NCBI RefSeq assembly: GCF_016859285.1
Contig: NC_053421.1
Span: 6,919,600-6,983,599 of the forward strand
Direction of reading: 5' to 3'
Length of the DNA: 64,000 nt
Origin: Xiphias gladius
Taxonomy: Eukaryota > Chordata > Actinopteri > Istiophoriformes > Xiphiidae
The notes beneath the pieces were generated by a model. It was not told where the DNA came from, did not search any database, and worked only from the letters and a program-made list of their open reading frames with translations. Shown one piece after another: positions 1 through 23,820 of this stretch; positions within the stretch are counted from its first letter, which is position 1; each line of letters begins with the position of its first letter. A program made the position numbers and the translations under genes.

Positions 1-664
1 TGGTCAGTTGAAATGGCACAAACAGATCAATGCAAATCCCTTTTCTTTCCAGCATCTGACCGTTTGTTTCCATCTGAACTCTCCCCGTGGCTGACATCCA
101 GACCTCTCTCTGTTTTCATTCATTTCTGTCTATATCTTGATAAAATTCAAGTGCAAATAAGGAGGCAATGATGATTTTATACCAGCATACATTGAAACCA
201 CACATAGTCCATGAATAATTCTTTGGTATGTTGTCTGAGGAAAGTAAATAATGGTCTGGTAATACTATCAATTAAATAAATACAATTGTCAGTTCAACTA
301 GGCTGTACAGTGGAGGATTGAAAGTTGGATAGGCTGGACAAACTGACTTACTTCTGATTTTATGGAGAAAAAAACATTTGTTGTCCTACAAAATTTGTGA
401 AATTTCTCCACAGCTATCCATGAAAATGACTTTCTGAATAAATCCGAGATTGTATAGTGTTTTTCCAAAAGAAATAGAAATTCCTCTACTAAGGGCAAAG
501 GGGATTTGTAGTAACAAGTGCATGTAATTGTATTATCCCAGATGAAAAAATCCAGGAACTACTTTATCAGATTATATAAGAGTGTTTGGGTAACCCCTTG
601 AATACGTCAGTTACTGCTCATAGTTTCGATGAGGCAACTGTTATCTTTAATTGATTACGTTTTA

Positions 665-11420
<10,756 letters not shown>

Positions 11421-11609
11421 GCACATTTCAAAATAAATGTCCCCTTTTGGGGTGTGTTGCAATGTTATTTTGACGACTTCCGCTATTGAACTGATGAAGC
11501 TATTTAAAACTATTATAAACTACTGAAGCACGGGCTGCAGGGACCTCGAATGTAACTGTCAGTTACACATACCCCTTCTTTCAATGGCTGAACGTTAACA
11601 TTCTGTTAC

Positions 11610-11936
11610 TAGGACTGCAACTTCATATTATTTTCATGACCAATTAGACTGCAGATTATTTTGTCTATAAAATGTCACAACGTGGTGAAAATTACCTACC
11701 ACGGTTTCCCTGAGCTAAAAGTGACATAACCATGGTTCAAAACTCAGATATTCCCTTTACTATCATATAAGACAAAGAGCAGCAGCAGATCATCACATTT
11801 CAGAAGCTGGAAACAGTTCATGTTTGGCATTTTGCTCGGAAAATGAGTAGAACAATGGATCAGCTATCATAATGGTTACTACTCAATATTCCCACAGTTG
11901 ACTGTGTGATTAATTGACAAATTGATTCAGCTCTAA
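11610..11936. mobile_element. hAT-type MITE, degenerate
   Basis: The stretch opens with ggactgcaac and the 'gattattttgtctataaaatgt' style core, and closes with 'gattcagctctaa'. It matches the layout of a very common teleost non-autonomous element whose ends are the inverted pair gagctgcaac / gttgcagctc. A second relic at 27593-27901 shares the same order of blocks. Family name is from general knowledge of fish genomes; the copy is old and has no coding capacity. Confidence 0.6.
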
Positions 11937-12379
11937 ATGTTAATAACGTTCAAGCTGGGTGTTGCTGCTTATCTCTGCTCACAGTCACAGTCACATTTGA
12001 CTTATTCTAACAGGTACAAATAGGCAGATTCAGTCTCGATGTTTTGCTCCTGCTCATTATACAGTGTATTAAGCAAACACACCGTCATTTTTCTGTAGGT
12101 CTTTCCCATACTTTTGGATAAATCTTCTTGGTCGCTGCTATACCAAACACTTTGTCATACGCTGGCATGAAAGCTCATTCTGGACCACGTTAACAGGAGG
12201 TTGAAAAATGTTCTGAAAGTGCAAATAAGCGGACCTTGAGTCAAGACTCCTTTTAGTTGTTTCGTTCTTACATACATTATTAATAATAGCCAGTTGAATA
12301 AGGTAATTAGGAGCCGGGGCGCTTTAACCTTAAAAAAAAAAAAAAAAGTCATGTTATTAGTTTTATTTTTACGACGGAC

Positions 12380-13205
12380 TTGAACAACTTCCGGTGCTGG
12401 TGTGCTAAAGCCTAGCTTGACGCAGCTGGCCTATTGTCTACTCCCGCGGAGGAGCCACCCCGCCCTGACGAGCCCCCCGCATCCCAGTGAAACCAGTGGC
12501 TAAACGTGATGAACACACGGCCTATTGGCCGACAACACAACGTGACCACATTGACAATGATGTTGGCAACGAGTCTGCCTGCATCAGTGTTCCGCTCCAG
12601 TCCCTGGCCTGGATTTGCTCCGTCTTTATAGGCTCGATTACTGCAAATAGCTAACCACATAAAATAAATAAAACGGTGTTTTGGTGATGTACCCCTGTAA
12701 AAAGACTGTAGTCATATTCCAACACATGGGCCTGTGTTCAATTAAAAACTTTACGGCCAGTTCATCAATTCGTTGTCCGTTTACCTTGATTCGTTCAAAG
12801 CAGGAGGCAGGTGAGCTGCGCCGTAGTTAACGCAGTCGGGGCAAACTACACGAAGCTGGAGAAAGGCGGCCAGGAAAGTCCGCTCCCGCTGGAGCAACTT
12901 CGGCCGCGTAAGGGGACGTTCATGGCGGCGACTTGACCCGAACCGGGTGTGCTTCTGAACCCGTTTTGCTCGAGACCGCCTCCCGGAAAGGAGGTTTCCT
13001 GGAGACCGTACAGCTATGGCTCACATCCCCGTCGGCACCACCCCAACCCCCGCGACCTGCCCAGGTCAACGCCGGGCGCCGAACTCAGGCCGAACAGGAT
13101 GAACTAGCGGTGGCACGTTTAAGCTCGGGCACGGTGGCGCCCGCGGGCACGGCTGCTGCGAGTTAGGCGCGCGCGCTCCCGCGGCTTCGGGGAGCGCGCC
13201 TCTCA
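12380..13205. other. FAXC-COQ3 intergenic, GC-rich block without a supported gene
   Basis: Between FAXC and the COQ3 3' end this block is much richer in CpG than its surroundings, especially 12880-13200. Open frames on both strands here are short, lack splice context and resemble nothing I know. It might be a distal CpG-rich regulatory element of FAXC or a noncoding transcript start. The remaining flanks 11940-12380 and 13206-14187 are AT-rich and show nothing I can name. Confidence 0.4.
13171..13199. repeat. GC hairpin
   Basis: gcgcgctccc at 13171-13180 is the exact reverse complement of gggagcgcgc at 13190-13199, leaving a 9-base loop. It closes the CpG-rich block. Confidence 0.7.
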
Positions 13206-14187
13206 GCAGCAGTGTTTGCCATTGCAGACAGCTGAACCAGCGTTGGAATAATAGTCCACCGCAGACACTAATGTAGCACTATTACAACCGTTCTCAAAGT
13301 TTACCCACGTCCCTTTATGTTATGTACAGAGCAATACACTGGTCATCCTCCTCGATCCTATACACAGTAATCACTTCTACAAAGCGAAATAATTAGGAAT
13401 GTTCCTCATTTTGGGAAAAACCTCACAAACATCTGTATTGCTCCCCAGCTGTCTATGTTATAACCTGCTGCATTAGAGGAAAAATATGATTTTTGCACAG
13501 CTCTTACAACCTGGTTATTGGCCTCTTTAAGAACATCATACAAGCACGACTTATTCTTTTGCCATGGGCATGATTTGTATTATATAATACTTCCACAGCA
13601 GAAAGGGACCCGTCCCCTCTCCGGTGTGGACACAACTTCTACAGGCTTTAGCATTTAAAAATAATCGCTTCCAGTTCGAGCCAAAACCAGTATGAAATCA
13701 CATTTGTTAGTGGTGGCCAGGGCCAAAACAAAAAATCAGGTTTTTCACTGTTGTGCTTTCACTCCTAAGGCAATTTTAATAGAAGATGTGGCAAAATCAC
13801 AAAAATGTTCAACCTAGAAAACCAAGCTGATTCAGTGTAGTATATACTGAAAAAATGATCAAAATGAACATCATAAATTCTGAAGCTGTGTGTTTATACA
13901 GCTCCGCTACTGTATGACATAATTAAAAGGATGTACAGTTGCTTTGCACAGCTCATCAAACACTACTAAAACCATTTGTGACACTCTGGCTCGGAGTGAA
14001 GCAAAGGCTGACTGAAAACAATTAGCATAATGCAATTTTACTCTGCGTGCAAATCAGCAATGGCAGCACATCTCTAATTGTATCTCAAGGCTGTTTGTCC
14101 CTTTCCTTTGACAACCGCTGTCTCATATGCTGCATCACAGCTTCTGGCCTCTGTGAAGTTACAACTCCACACAAGACATCTGAATTT

Positions 14188-14193
14188 TTTATT
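14188..14193 (-). terminator. coq3: Candidate COQ3 polyadenylation signal (AATAAA)
   Basis: AATAAA on the minus strand about 48 bases after the COQ3 stop codon, within an A-rich stretch. A very short 3' UTR would result, so later signals may be used instead. Confidence 0.45.
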
Positions 14194-14241
14194 TTTTTCC
14201 CCCCTTCCTCCATTTTTTGACTTGTTCTCCAGTCTTGTGGC

Positions 14242-17200
14242 TCAGCTGTGTGTAGCTGCAGTGGAGTCCTCTGGATGGGGGCTGCTTTCCTCTGCTTGAT
14301 CCTGCTGGGGATCGTCTCTCAGTTTGACAGCATGGAGGGCGTAGTTGATGGCGGTGCTGTTTGTCCAGCTCCAGGCTCCTGATACTGGGTTGTACAGCAT
14401 TCCTTGTACAGACTGCACGGAGAAACCATCTGGACAAGAATGAAGCAATTGGATGGGTTAGAGCCTGAAGAAGAGAGGGCATGAAAAAAAACACAAAAGA
14501 CAAACTTTTCCTTTTAAAAAAAAAAAAAATCTTTAACAGAACATTTTAAAACTCTGGGCACTGCAAAGACATGAAAGAGTAATAGTACAGCTGATTTCAG
14601 TTGGCTGGTTACAACAGTGAACTTCAGCCTGTGAGCTTTCTAAAATTAAATTAAATTATGTAAAGGACTAACATTTCATTTACTTAACATTCCTTAAGGA
14701 AAAATAATGACTAGTAATATGTTGTTTATGCAAGAGGAAAATTAAATTTTGCTTATTAAACTCCAATTTAGAGATGGCAAAGGACATGAAGTCATCCCCA
14801 TGAATGATGAAATTCTCATCTGATGCACAAAGGAATAAATTCCTTCTTGATTTAACCAGGAAGTCCTGCCACTCCAAAAGCGGCAACCAGTGACTGGCAA
14901 TTTGTTTTCCTTCTGGGGGGGAAAAAAAAAAAAAAAAAAAAACAACAACCCAGCAATCCGTTTCAACTGTGTTGAGCAAACCTTTCCATTACTCCTGCTG
15001 TTTTTAATGTTTTTAAAAGACATCTGTTGTGATTTGTAATCCTCCCAAAACTGCTAAACGTCCTGGGGGTGAATGTGCAGAAAAAGGACAGGTATTCTGA
15101 AAATGTAAACCGTTTCAGATGTCAAATTTTTAAACCAGTCCTTGTCAGCAGAATGAAACTTACTAGAGTAAGCCAGAGTCTGATTGCAGTGTTTACATGA
15201 GTCATCCTTTTTCTTACTGAACACTTGTGCTGACTATTAACACATAATGCTGTTAATTAGTAAAATAAGGACTGGATTTCATTGTGTGCGTGTTCTTTAA
15301 AAGGACTTACTGGACTCCAGGAGGCGCTCCAGCTCTACCGGACTGATGAACTTTTCCCAGTCATGCGTCCCGCTGGGAACGATACGCAGCAGCTGCTCGG
15401 CTACAACAATACCCAGTGCGTAGGACAGGTTGGTTTTATTAATAGTAGTGATGAAGAGTGAGCCGCCTGGCTGCACACAGAGACAAAGGACATTTTTAGT
15501 TAAGCAAGCATGAAAGACTATTATTGCTTCAGAAAGCATATTTTACAATGGCAACACATGCCTGCAGGTACAGTACATTCAGAAAGTATTCAGACACCTT
15601 CACTTTTTCCACATTTTGTTATGTTGCAGCCTGAAAACACACTGACAATCACAATGACATGAGTATTCAGATCCTTTCCTATGACGCTTGAAATTTAGTT
15701 CAGGTGCCTCCCATTCCTCTTCGTCATCTTTGAGATGTTTCTACACCTTGATTGGAGGCCACCTGTACTAAATTCAATTGATCGGACATGATCTGGTAAG
15801 GCACAAACACCTGTCTATATAAGGTCTCACAGCTGACAATGCATATCAGAGCAAAAACCAAGCCATGAGGTCAAAGGAACTGCCTGCAGAGCTCAGAGTA
15901 AAGACTGTGTCGAGGCACAGATCTGGTGAAGGCTAGAGGAAAAAAAAACAAAAAAACAAAAAAAAACTTCTGCCGCATTGAAGGTTCCCAAGAGCACAGT
16001 GCCCTCTGTAATTCTTCAGTGGAAGAAGTTTGGAACAACCAGGGTGGTTGGTAAGAGAGGTGACCTGAGTCACAAGGGTATTTATGGAGTGGATTTACAG
16101 CTTTCAGTAGGCAGAGCCCAGTGCGCGAGACTGGAAATTAACCTCAGTCACGATTAACACTTTTAAAAGGAAGGGACGGAGAAGGAGAGTAGATTGAGAA
16201 AGTGGAAGGGATAGAAGAAAAAAAAAGTGCAGTTCTTTTTCTATAAAATGATTCAAGACAATCAAAGAATTTATAGTAAAGCCTCCCTGCATAAGTGCCC
16301 TGAAGCAAGATACTTAAAGTAAAAGAGTAGAAATGAGCGATTTGGGCCGGAGAGAGAGAGAGAGAAAGTGAAAGTGAAAGTCCAGTTGTGCCTAAGCCAA
16401 ATGCAGAGGCATTAAGTGAAGATTAGGCTGTCTTTTTCCCCATCAACATTCTGGCCCACTGACCTAGGAGATTATGATCATCTGGCCTCAGTATTGATGC
16501 ACAACTTTCACCGACGTTTGTCAAGGTTCAATGCAAACCACACACATCAAAACACGTGCTAGCCTATTCCCAGCGACGTACAACAGATGCAAAACACAAA
16601 AAAAAATCCCCATATGCACATTTGGTTACGCTCAGATGAACATACGGACCAGACTGTATTGATGCAGTTGTATCTGACATGAGCTAACAGCTGGGAGAAA
16701 AAAAACAAACAATACGCACTACCACGGGACACACCTTCAGCACATGACCGCAGCAGAAGGCGAATGTTTCCAGGTCGGCCAGATGTTCCACCACCTCTGA
16801 TGCTACAACAGCATCAAAATGGCCTGCTCCCTGCTCCTGCTCCCCCTCACCTTCTGCGGAGAGCTCCTCTAAGGTGCAGGCCCGGTAGGAGACCGAGTCA
16901 CGAAGGTCCGGGTCAAAGGATGCATGTAGCTGGGCGGTGCAGATGCTGTCTTCCACTGGATCTATGCCCAACACATTAGCCCCCAAGCGACCTAGAGGCT
17001 GGGAGCGGACAGAGCGGAGGGAGTGGGGAAAGTCAAAACTGGATCCATTCTACATCAGATAGTTTTAAAATGCCTCACTAGGACGACAAGTTAGTTTGAA
17101 AGTTTATTGCCCACATTTCGGACAGTTTTCTTTGGCTTCACCAAACTGTTAAAAACAATATAGGGCAATTGCCAACACCATACATACAGTTAAAATAAAA

Positions 17201-18949
17201 AAAGAGAGGGCTAGGTGTTTGTGAAATCCAGAGTGAGGTATGCGAAGAGCATCTTAACTGCAATTTGCAAGAAAGACTTTCTGTACACATGGTGGTCTCT
17301 CCGGCGTCTCTGTAGGATGTCCCTGAGGGGAAAAACTCAGTGAGGCAGCAAAAGGTAGGATCACTCACATTCTAGAAAGCTTTGCACTTTATATTTTATT
17401 CATTTTTCTCACTTGGTTGCGTCTGTGGCTTCCCCACAATGTAACCAGTTACATTTACTGTTGTCTGCAATTTCAATATATTCCTAAAATTTAGATTCCC
17501 ATACCATATGACCCTGTTTAATAATAAAATACTTTCCAATAGATTCTTATACACATTTTCAGGATTTGCCTAATAACTCCAAAATCATTTAACCTTAGAA
17601 GGTGTGGCTTTTAAAATATATATATATATATATATTCAGTATTTTCTGTGAAGTTGGCCATTAATCACAGCGGCTAGATATTTCTAGCTACAGACAATTT
17701 CTCCAGGGCTTCCAGTGACTGTCAAGCGTTGCAGTTCATCTGGCGTGTCTTGTGCATTGCTGGATAAAATGAGCTCTTTGGTTTTACTTACATTTATTTC
17801 AAGCACACAATCCTTACACCCCTGCTAAGGAGAAATTACGTAATATTGTACTACAATATTACACACTGTCAGCATACTTTAGGAAGCTTAAGCATCTTGG
17901 ATTTTAAATTCTTTTGTATACAAAGATAAACTACAATGGCGATTTTAAAAAAAAAGTGATATCTTGTGATGCCCCCGTGTTTAGAGTAACCATCACTGAC
18001 ACTCCACCTTTTACGGAATATTTTACTTTGTGGCCTATTGGAGAAAAAAAATCTCTAATCCACAAAATAAAACTAGCATTTCCACTTGAAGCACAGATAT
18101 AAACATGCTACGGTAAAATAAAATTAAAAAAAGACGAAGTTGATGGAGGATCACCCCAATAAAGTGGTTTTCTCAAACACAGCTAAATAATTATGTCCTC
18201 ACAACACTTTACAGCTTTATGCAACATTACTCATTTAGCAGCATGATAGACAGAGTAGACATCGTAAGTGGTTGGATGTGAACTACAGTGCCCTCTTCTG
18301 GACACTAGGTAGAAACACATCCCTGTGTTGAGAGCTGCACCTGCTTGCCCAGGGGCCCATCTCCATCCTCCCATTGCCGATCCCTTCTGATGGGAGGACT
18401 TGCACTGACAACACTCCCTGAGACACAACCACGGTTTAAATCGTAACAGACACTTTTTTTTAGGTTTGTGCGTGTGTGTGTGTGTGTCTGAATATGTCAG
18501 CCTGGGTGACAGAGCCATATAAATGCAGGACCTGATTTTGTCTTCCCAAATCACACAACACAGCTGGTATGTACTCAGTTCACATGAAGGCAGAGACGGG
18601 AGCTCTGTCCTCACCGAGCAGCTATCAACACTAACAAACAGATAAACAACTGTAAACGACCGACTGTCCGATCCACCACACCGCAACCAGTCAAATCAAA
18701 AGAGAGGGAGAACTGGGCTGACGTTTGAATGTTTCTCGGGCACTGGTGTGTATGCGAACAGACTGGCACTATAATGCAGCGAGAGCAGAATCTTATACTG
18801 CAACAGACTGCTGTCTGGAAAAGAAGACTGAATGTGACGTGAAAGGCAGCAATTCAAACAATTGCGACTGGACAGAATGTGCAGGGGGAAAGATTTTTGT
18901 GTCACCACGTCCTTGTTCTCACTGGGTCTGCATCTTTTTCACGAGACAA

Positions 18950-18986
<37 letters not shown>

Positions 18987-21900
18987 GTTACTTTACCTCT
19001 GTGAGCAGGCCTCCTCCACAGCCAACATCCAGTATTCTGAGTCCCGCCAGGGGTTTCCCAGGGTGACGCGCTCTGTGCACATTCAGCAGATTATCCCTGT
19101 ACAGGTAGTTAGAGCAGTCAAAATTTCAAATTAAAAACATCTCGCAACCCTCACATCTCCCTCCTGCTGTCCGACAGAATCCCATCATGTTACGGTCACA
19201 GAGAGTCTAATCTGAAGAGAAGAAGAATGAGGGAAGGTGCACGTACTCTTAAACATCCACAGCCTACATAAGGCTGCTTAGCATAGGGAGGTAGAGGGGA
19301 GGCTGGAGTCCCAAAGGATCTCTATATTTTTCTTACACTTCTGTCACAACTACCACCGTTTTGCCATGAGCTACGGCTGACAACCACAAATTGATCTCTG
19401 GCTACAAATTCAGCCCTACCTTGCTCCTGTGCTCCTCCTTGCCTACCGTCCCTCCTCCCCTCACAGGCCGGCTATCGGCTGTCTGCCCAAGGGACGAAAC
19501 ATGCTGAACAGCCCGAGACCTTGGTTTACCTCATCCTCATTAAAGCCCTGCTACAAGAGCATTCGTGCAAACAGTGAGATAAAGATTAGATTAGATGCTG
19601 GCAGCATCCACCTAACTAGCTCCTCGCTTCACCACAACAATCAAAGACGCTGACAAAAGCTACTTACAGTCTGAGTGGAATGATTAAAATATTCCAACTT
19701 ACTTATCTGTAGTTACAAAAAAAAAAAAAAAAAAAAGATCTACAGTATTTTCTGATTTCTACATTTTATTCCTTTTCATCTGAAATTATATTTGGCTCTA
19801 ACAAAATTAAAACAAAATTTCTGATGGCCAAACTAAGTGTATATTACAGTACGTTACAGTCCCTTTGGCTCAGTTTTTCAGAGTTTCAATATGCAAAACT
19901 CTTACGGCAAAAAAGCCAAACTAACCTTCTAAACTCTTACCTTTAAACACAACATGCCGTCCTTATACACAAATTGCAAAACACTAAGCGTATAGACCAA
20001 TGAATCAATGCAACACGTGTTTACATGCATTTCTCCGTATCTTGGCATTACCCAGGAGAGCAGCATTGCAACATAATTCCTGATTTCTTCTTCCAAATGG
20101 AAGTAGGAGATAATGACCATTTTCTTTTAAAATGCAATAATGATCAAAATTGAGCAAAGAACATATAGAATGTTCTGTTGCTGATTGATTTACTGTATGA
20201 GTATTACCTAACTTGTTCTCATTTTGTTTGCTATGTGAGACTTTGAAGGCAACATTTGGAGGAAAGAATTTGGTGTTATGAGTTTTGCAAACTGAAACTC
20301 TGTTTTGAAAATTGAGCGAAAGCAACGGTCAAATACTGTAACAAGCTCCATGAAGAAGACTGCATGTGTCTACAACCATCAACAGAAAGCAATGTTTGGT
20401 AAAATCCAAAAGTCTGCGTAATATATTTTCTGTATCGCTGAACTCAAGCGCACATTTGAACAGACCTTAATGGAGCATTAGAACAAAGAAGGAGACAAAG
20501 TACCACAGCATCAACCGAATCACAGTAAGACTGTCAGTCTAAAGGTACAGCAGCAACAGCAGGAGCAGTGCTGCTACATCTCGTTTAGACACACCCTAAG
20601 GGAAGAGCCCTATCAGGACAATCAGCCACACTCAGACATACGCTGGCAACTGGATCTGTCACACTGTCAGCATAAAGCCCCATCATCCTCACCAACAGGA
20701 CCACCGAGGGGGAAGGGGAGCGCATCGGTGGGCTCTTGGCTGGATTGCTAATGTAATGATTATCATGCGTGGCCCCAACAATCAAAAACAACTGCAGCCA
20801 GCCCCCAAAACATTCAGTATGTAGAGTGGGTGTGGCTGAAAGTGGGCTTCTGTCTGAAAGGATCCTGTCACTTTAGATTTCTGTTGCTTCAGTGTATCCC
20901 TGATGTGTGCTTTGCTTTCAAATACCACAAGACTTAGCTCTGCTGCAGGTTATATTTTGACACAAATGCTCGATGCCTCTGCCGTCGACCTGTGCTGACT
21001 GTGACTTTGGCACGCCATCTTTGCATGACATAAATATGATAAAAACTGAAACCTATATCTTGTACAGACACGCACCGTATAAAAGGCACCCTCAGGTCAT
21101 TCATGGCATGAAGAGCTGCAAATTCACCCTGTTCATCCCACCACTTGCCGGCCAGTAGCTGGAACCTCCTCACCTCATCGGGGTCCACTGTGGTTTGGGA
21201 GGATGACCGAGTGCTACACATAGAAAAACAGACGGGGACAAATAAATGCTATCCACAGCTGCACATCATATTAACACAAGGGGGGACCTACAACCAATGA
21301 GGCATAGAAGGCTGGGAAAATGCTCTGGGGCCATAAGGTGTAAAGTCTCTGCCTCTAGTATCATGCTACAAAATCCTCCCATTGGTGCTGAAATGATCGG
21401 TGGATTCATCAGTTAGTGTATGGAGGTAGAGCCGATTACAACTCTGAAAGCCCCAAAGAACTGATGAGATAGAAATGCCCAACGCTTGCTGGTTCCAGCA
21501 TCTTCAATGTGAGCCTTTGCGGGTTTTTCCAAATGTTTATCTCACGGACAATGTAATACTTCGTGTACTGGAATGTTGTCCAAAAAAAAAAACAAACTGA
21601 AGAGGTCAACTTGGACTCTGGGAAACTGTGTTAATCTTTTTAACCAGATTCTGACCTATTATAGACTAATAAAAAATGAATAATCATCGAGAGTCAAATC
21701 AACAAAGACAGTCGTTTGTTGCAGCATGAGGTACTCATGCGACATGCCAATATTCTTACGAAATTAACATTTACACTGTACTTCGACAGGCAATTGGAGC
21801 TAGCGGCACGATTTGTACCTTTTCTCTTTTTCCAAATTTCACGGCGACGCTGACCTGGTCGAGTGCCGTTAACAAACCGGCTCGCTGTCGTACCTGATTT

Positions 21901-22090
21901 GACAGGGCACCGCATGATGCCGCATCTCCAAACAGGAGACGCTCCTCTGCAGCCTCGGTGACCGCCGCTTAGACACCGCGGTCCAGCTGAACCCGCTCCG
22001 GCCCGCAGCGCTCTGGACCACCCCGCAGACAGCGCTCCGTTTACGGCCGTACAGTCCCGACACGAGGCGGCCAAACCTATTTGAATACAT
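14242..22090 (-). CDS. coq3: COQ3, mitochondrial polyprenyl-dihydroxybenzoate O-methyltransferase
   Basis: Six coding exons join in phase: 21894-22090, 21076-21213, 18997-19096, 16735-16998, 15311-15470 and 14242-14429, 1047 nt, 348 aa (human about 369). COQ3 does the two SAM-dependent O-methylations of ubiquinone synthesis on the matrix face of the inner membrane in the CoQ synthome. The N-terminus is basic and poor in acidic residues (MYSNRFGRLVSGLYGRKR), as expected of a matrix targeting peptide. Exon 2 has KWWDEQGEFAALHAMNDLRV. The SAM motif I ILDVGCGGGLLTE is at about 133-145, followed by LGRLGANVLGIDP, FDAVVASEVVEHL, and PGGSLFITTINKT (exons 4-5); the C-terminal exon has GMLYNPVSGAWSW. 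Exon 4 has an acidic Glu/Gly-rich insert (AEGEGEQEQGAG) longer than in human. A Tc1 relic sits in intron 4 and a CA repeat abuts exon 3. Start is the only ATG preceding the targeting peptide. Confidence 0.96.
15571..16075 (+). mobile_element. Tc1/mariner-like element, 5' half relic
   Basis: Begins at a TA followed by cagtacattcagaaagtatt, the typical inverted terminal repeat end of fish Tc1-like elements, in COQ3 intron 4. At about 15866 the start of a transposase frame is visible (MRSKELPAELRVKTVSRH, the first helix-turn-helix), soon broken by stops and by an A-rich insertion at 15938-15966. The catalytic DDE part and the right terminal repeat are missing. Inactive. Confidence 0.75.
17615..17635. 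repeat. TA microsatellite
   Basis: Short uninterrupted AT run in COQ3 intron 3. Confidence 0.8.
18951..18984. repeat. CA microsatellite next to COQ3 exon 3 donor
   Basis: Seventeen AC units. On the COQ3 strand it is a TG run that starts about 13 bases after the 5' splice site of intron 3 (donor gtaaag at 18991-18996). Confidence 0.9.
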
Positions 22091-22875
22091 GTCATAGCAC
22101 GGTTTTGCGGCTAGGTACTGTCAACTTGCTCACTATCGTACGTCTTTCAGTGGAACTTAAAAGTGCTCCGACCTATTCCGGTCGGGCAGAAACGAAACAC
22201 ATTTCAGTTCCTACTGGTCGGACAGCCGAAGTTGCCGGTGCCGACAGGATCCGAATGGCGCCGTATTCAACACTGGTGGAAAAAAAATAATGATATAGCG
22301 GTTTTATTGTGTAATAAATCCCAAATGATTATTTTAAACTTAGGGTTGTGTCATCTTCATATACCGACATTGCTGCTCATCTCGCTACGGGATTTATGCA
22401 ACAAGCTGCAGTAGATTCTGCTGTTTGGTTCATTATGCTCCTTTAAGAGTTCACGCCACCTTCATCAGGTTTGTGCCATAATCGCCTCTTCGAAGAAAGG
22501 GACTACACCTTCCAATGGGAAACTGACTAACTACGACCCTGTTTCCAGCAGATTAACGGTCAGCAGCCGAACCTGCATCCTACAATTACACCTGAACAAC
22601 CTTCATGTGAATGAACTGATGTGAATGGGATGACGTCTTCATGCATGCAGCCATTCTGACCTCCAAGTGTGTTGTTCCTCATCATGTAGACCATAGCTAG
22701 GAGAAGTATGATCCATTGAAAGGATGGAGGGAGCACGACCAGGTCTCTGCCCTGTGATCCCGTGTTGATTTACAAATCTACTAATATGAATCTTCAATAA
22801 GTTAAGAAATGTGGTTTCCTGTTAACTGGGGTTTAAGATCAAAGACACAGTGAGGCCAAACAAGGAACAAACTGT
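22091..22875. other. COQ3 promoter / PNISR 3' flank
   Basis: 785 bp between the COQ3 start codon and the PNISR polyadenylation signal, with both genes on the minus strand. The 200 bp nearest COQ3 are CpG-rich and contain several TCCGAC/GTCGGAC-like words (for example near 22167, 22178 and 22209). This is probably the COQ3 promoter. The remainder has no gene that I can support. Confidence 0.5.
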
Positions 22876-22881
22876 TTTATT
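22876..22881 (-). terminator. pnisr: PNISR polyadenylation signal (AATAAA)
   Basis: Canonical hexamer on the minus strand, about 305 bases beyond the stop in the alternative last exon and about 940 bases beyond the exon 10 stop. Confidence 0.6.
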
Positions 22882-23186
22882 GGACATTTTACAATAATAT
22901 TTGGGGAAAAAAAGTTAATCCTGTTATGGTTTAAAATGGTACAACTTGAGTTTTAGTGTCCACCAAGTCTCATTAAGCTTTGCATAATAATACAAGTGAA
23001 AACTCCTACCATTCAAAATGTCTTGTTCTTCAGTCACACTTTAAAAATAACAACATATTTACAAAGATGAAAGAAATGTATGAGAGGGGGTTCACCTACA
23101 CAACTGCCTCTATAATGAGACAAGCCTGTTCAACTCATGGAATTTGAAATGGTTAAGTGCACAGATCAAGAGGTTAACTGTGCTCC

Positions 23187-23220
23187 TCAGCGTCTGCTAC
23201 GACGGGAGGGGGATGCTGAC
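23187..23220 (-). CDS. pnisr: Candidate PNISR last exon (alternative C-terminus)
   Basis: A good acceptor (ctcttacag) precedes an open stretch that continues the RS theme: SASPSRRSRR then TGA. It joins in phase to a donor inside PNISR exon 10 at 23824/23825, where the sequence AAGGTAGTA holds both the stop codon TAG and a GT donor. Splicing would replace the stop by ten further residues (830 aa in place of 820). Both the phase match and the Arg/Ser composition favour a real exon, but retention of this segment as 3' UTR is equally allowed. Confidence 0.55.
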
Positions 23221-23820
23221 CTGTAAGAGAGGTGTGGACACAACATTAATAGTGCATTAAAAACACTTACCCACACAGACTATAAAATACAAACATGCAC
23301 AGATACTCCCTCCAATCAGTCATACGACCAGAGTATGAAAAATAATCTCCATAAATCGTCATAAAAAGTTTTGTTCTTCAGACTTAGAGAAGCACATCTA
23401 CCCTGGTCAGCATAGTGCAAAGCCAGAAATGAAATTGTCTGGTTCACTTGGACATTACTAGGACCTTTTTTTAAGTTTCCCCCCTCTACTCTGGACAGTT
23501 TCACTTTTCAACAAGGTGCCTAGGCAAGGCCTAGGCTCTATTTAGGCAGCCGAGGGCAATATGGAGACTTAATGAAACTGGTTAGAAATTCATTAATGGC
23601 AAATTTGTCATTATGCACTAGAATTCTTTATTTATCAGACTTGACTTTACACAGTTAAGCAGATGTGACTGCAGTTCACAATTTTTCAAAAACATTCAGG
23701 CAACAATTGTCATAATTTTCCTTCAGTTAGTGAAAATATATTAACAGGAATCCAGGAAATCACAATGAGACATACAATGAGAACATACAATAAGTAATAA
23801 AAGAGAGAAAAAAACGAATA

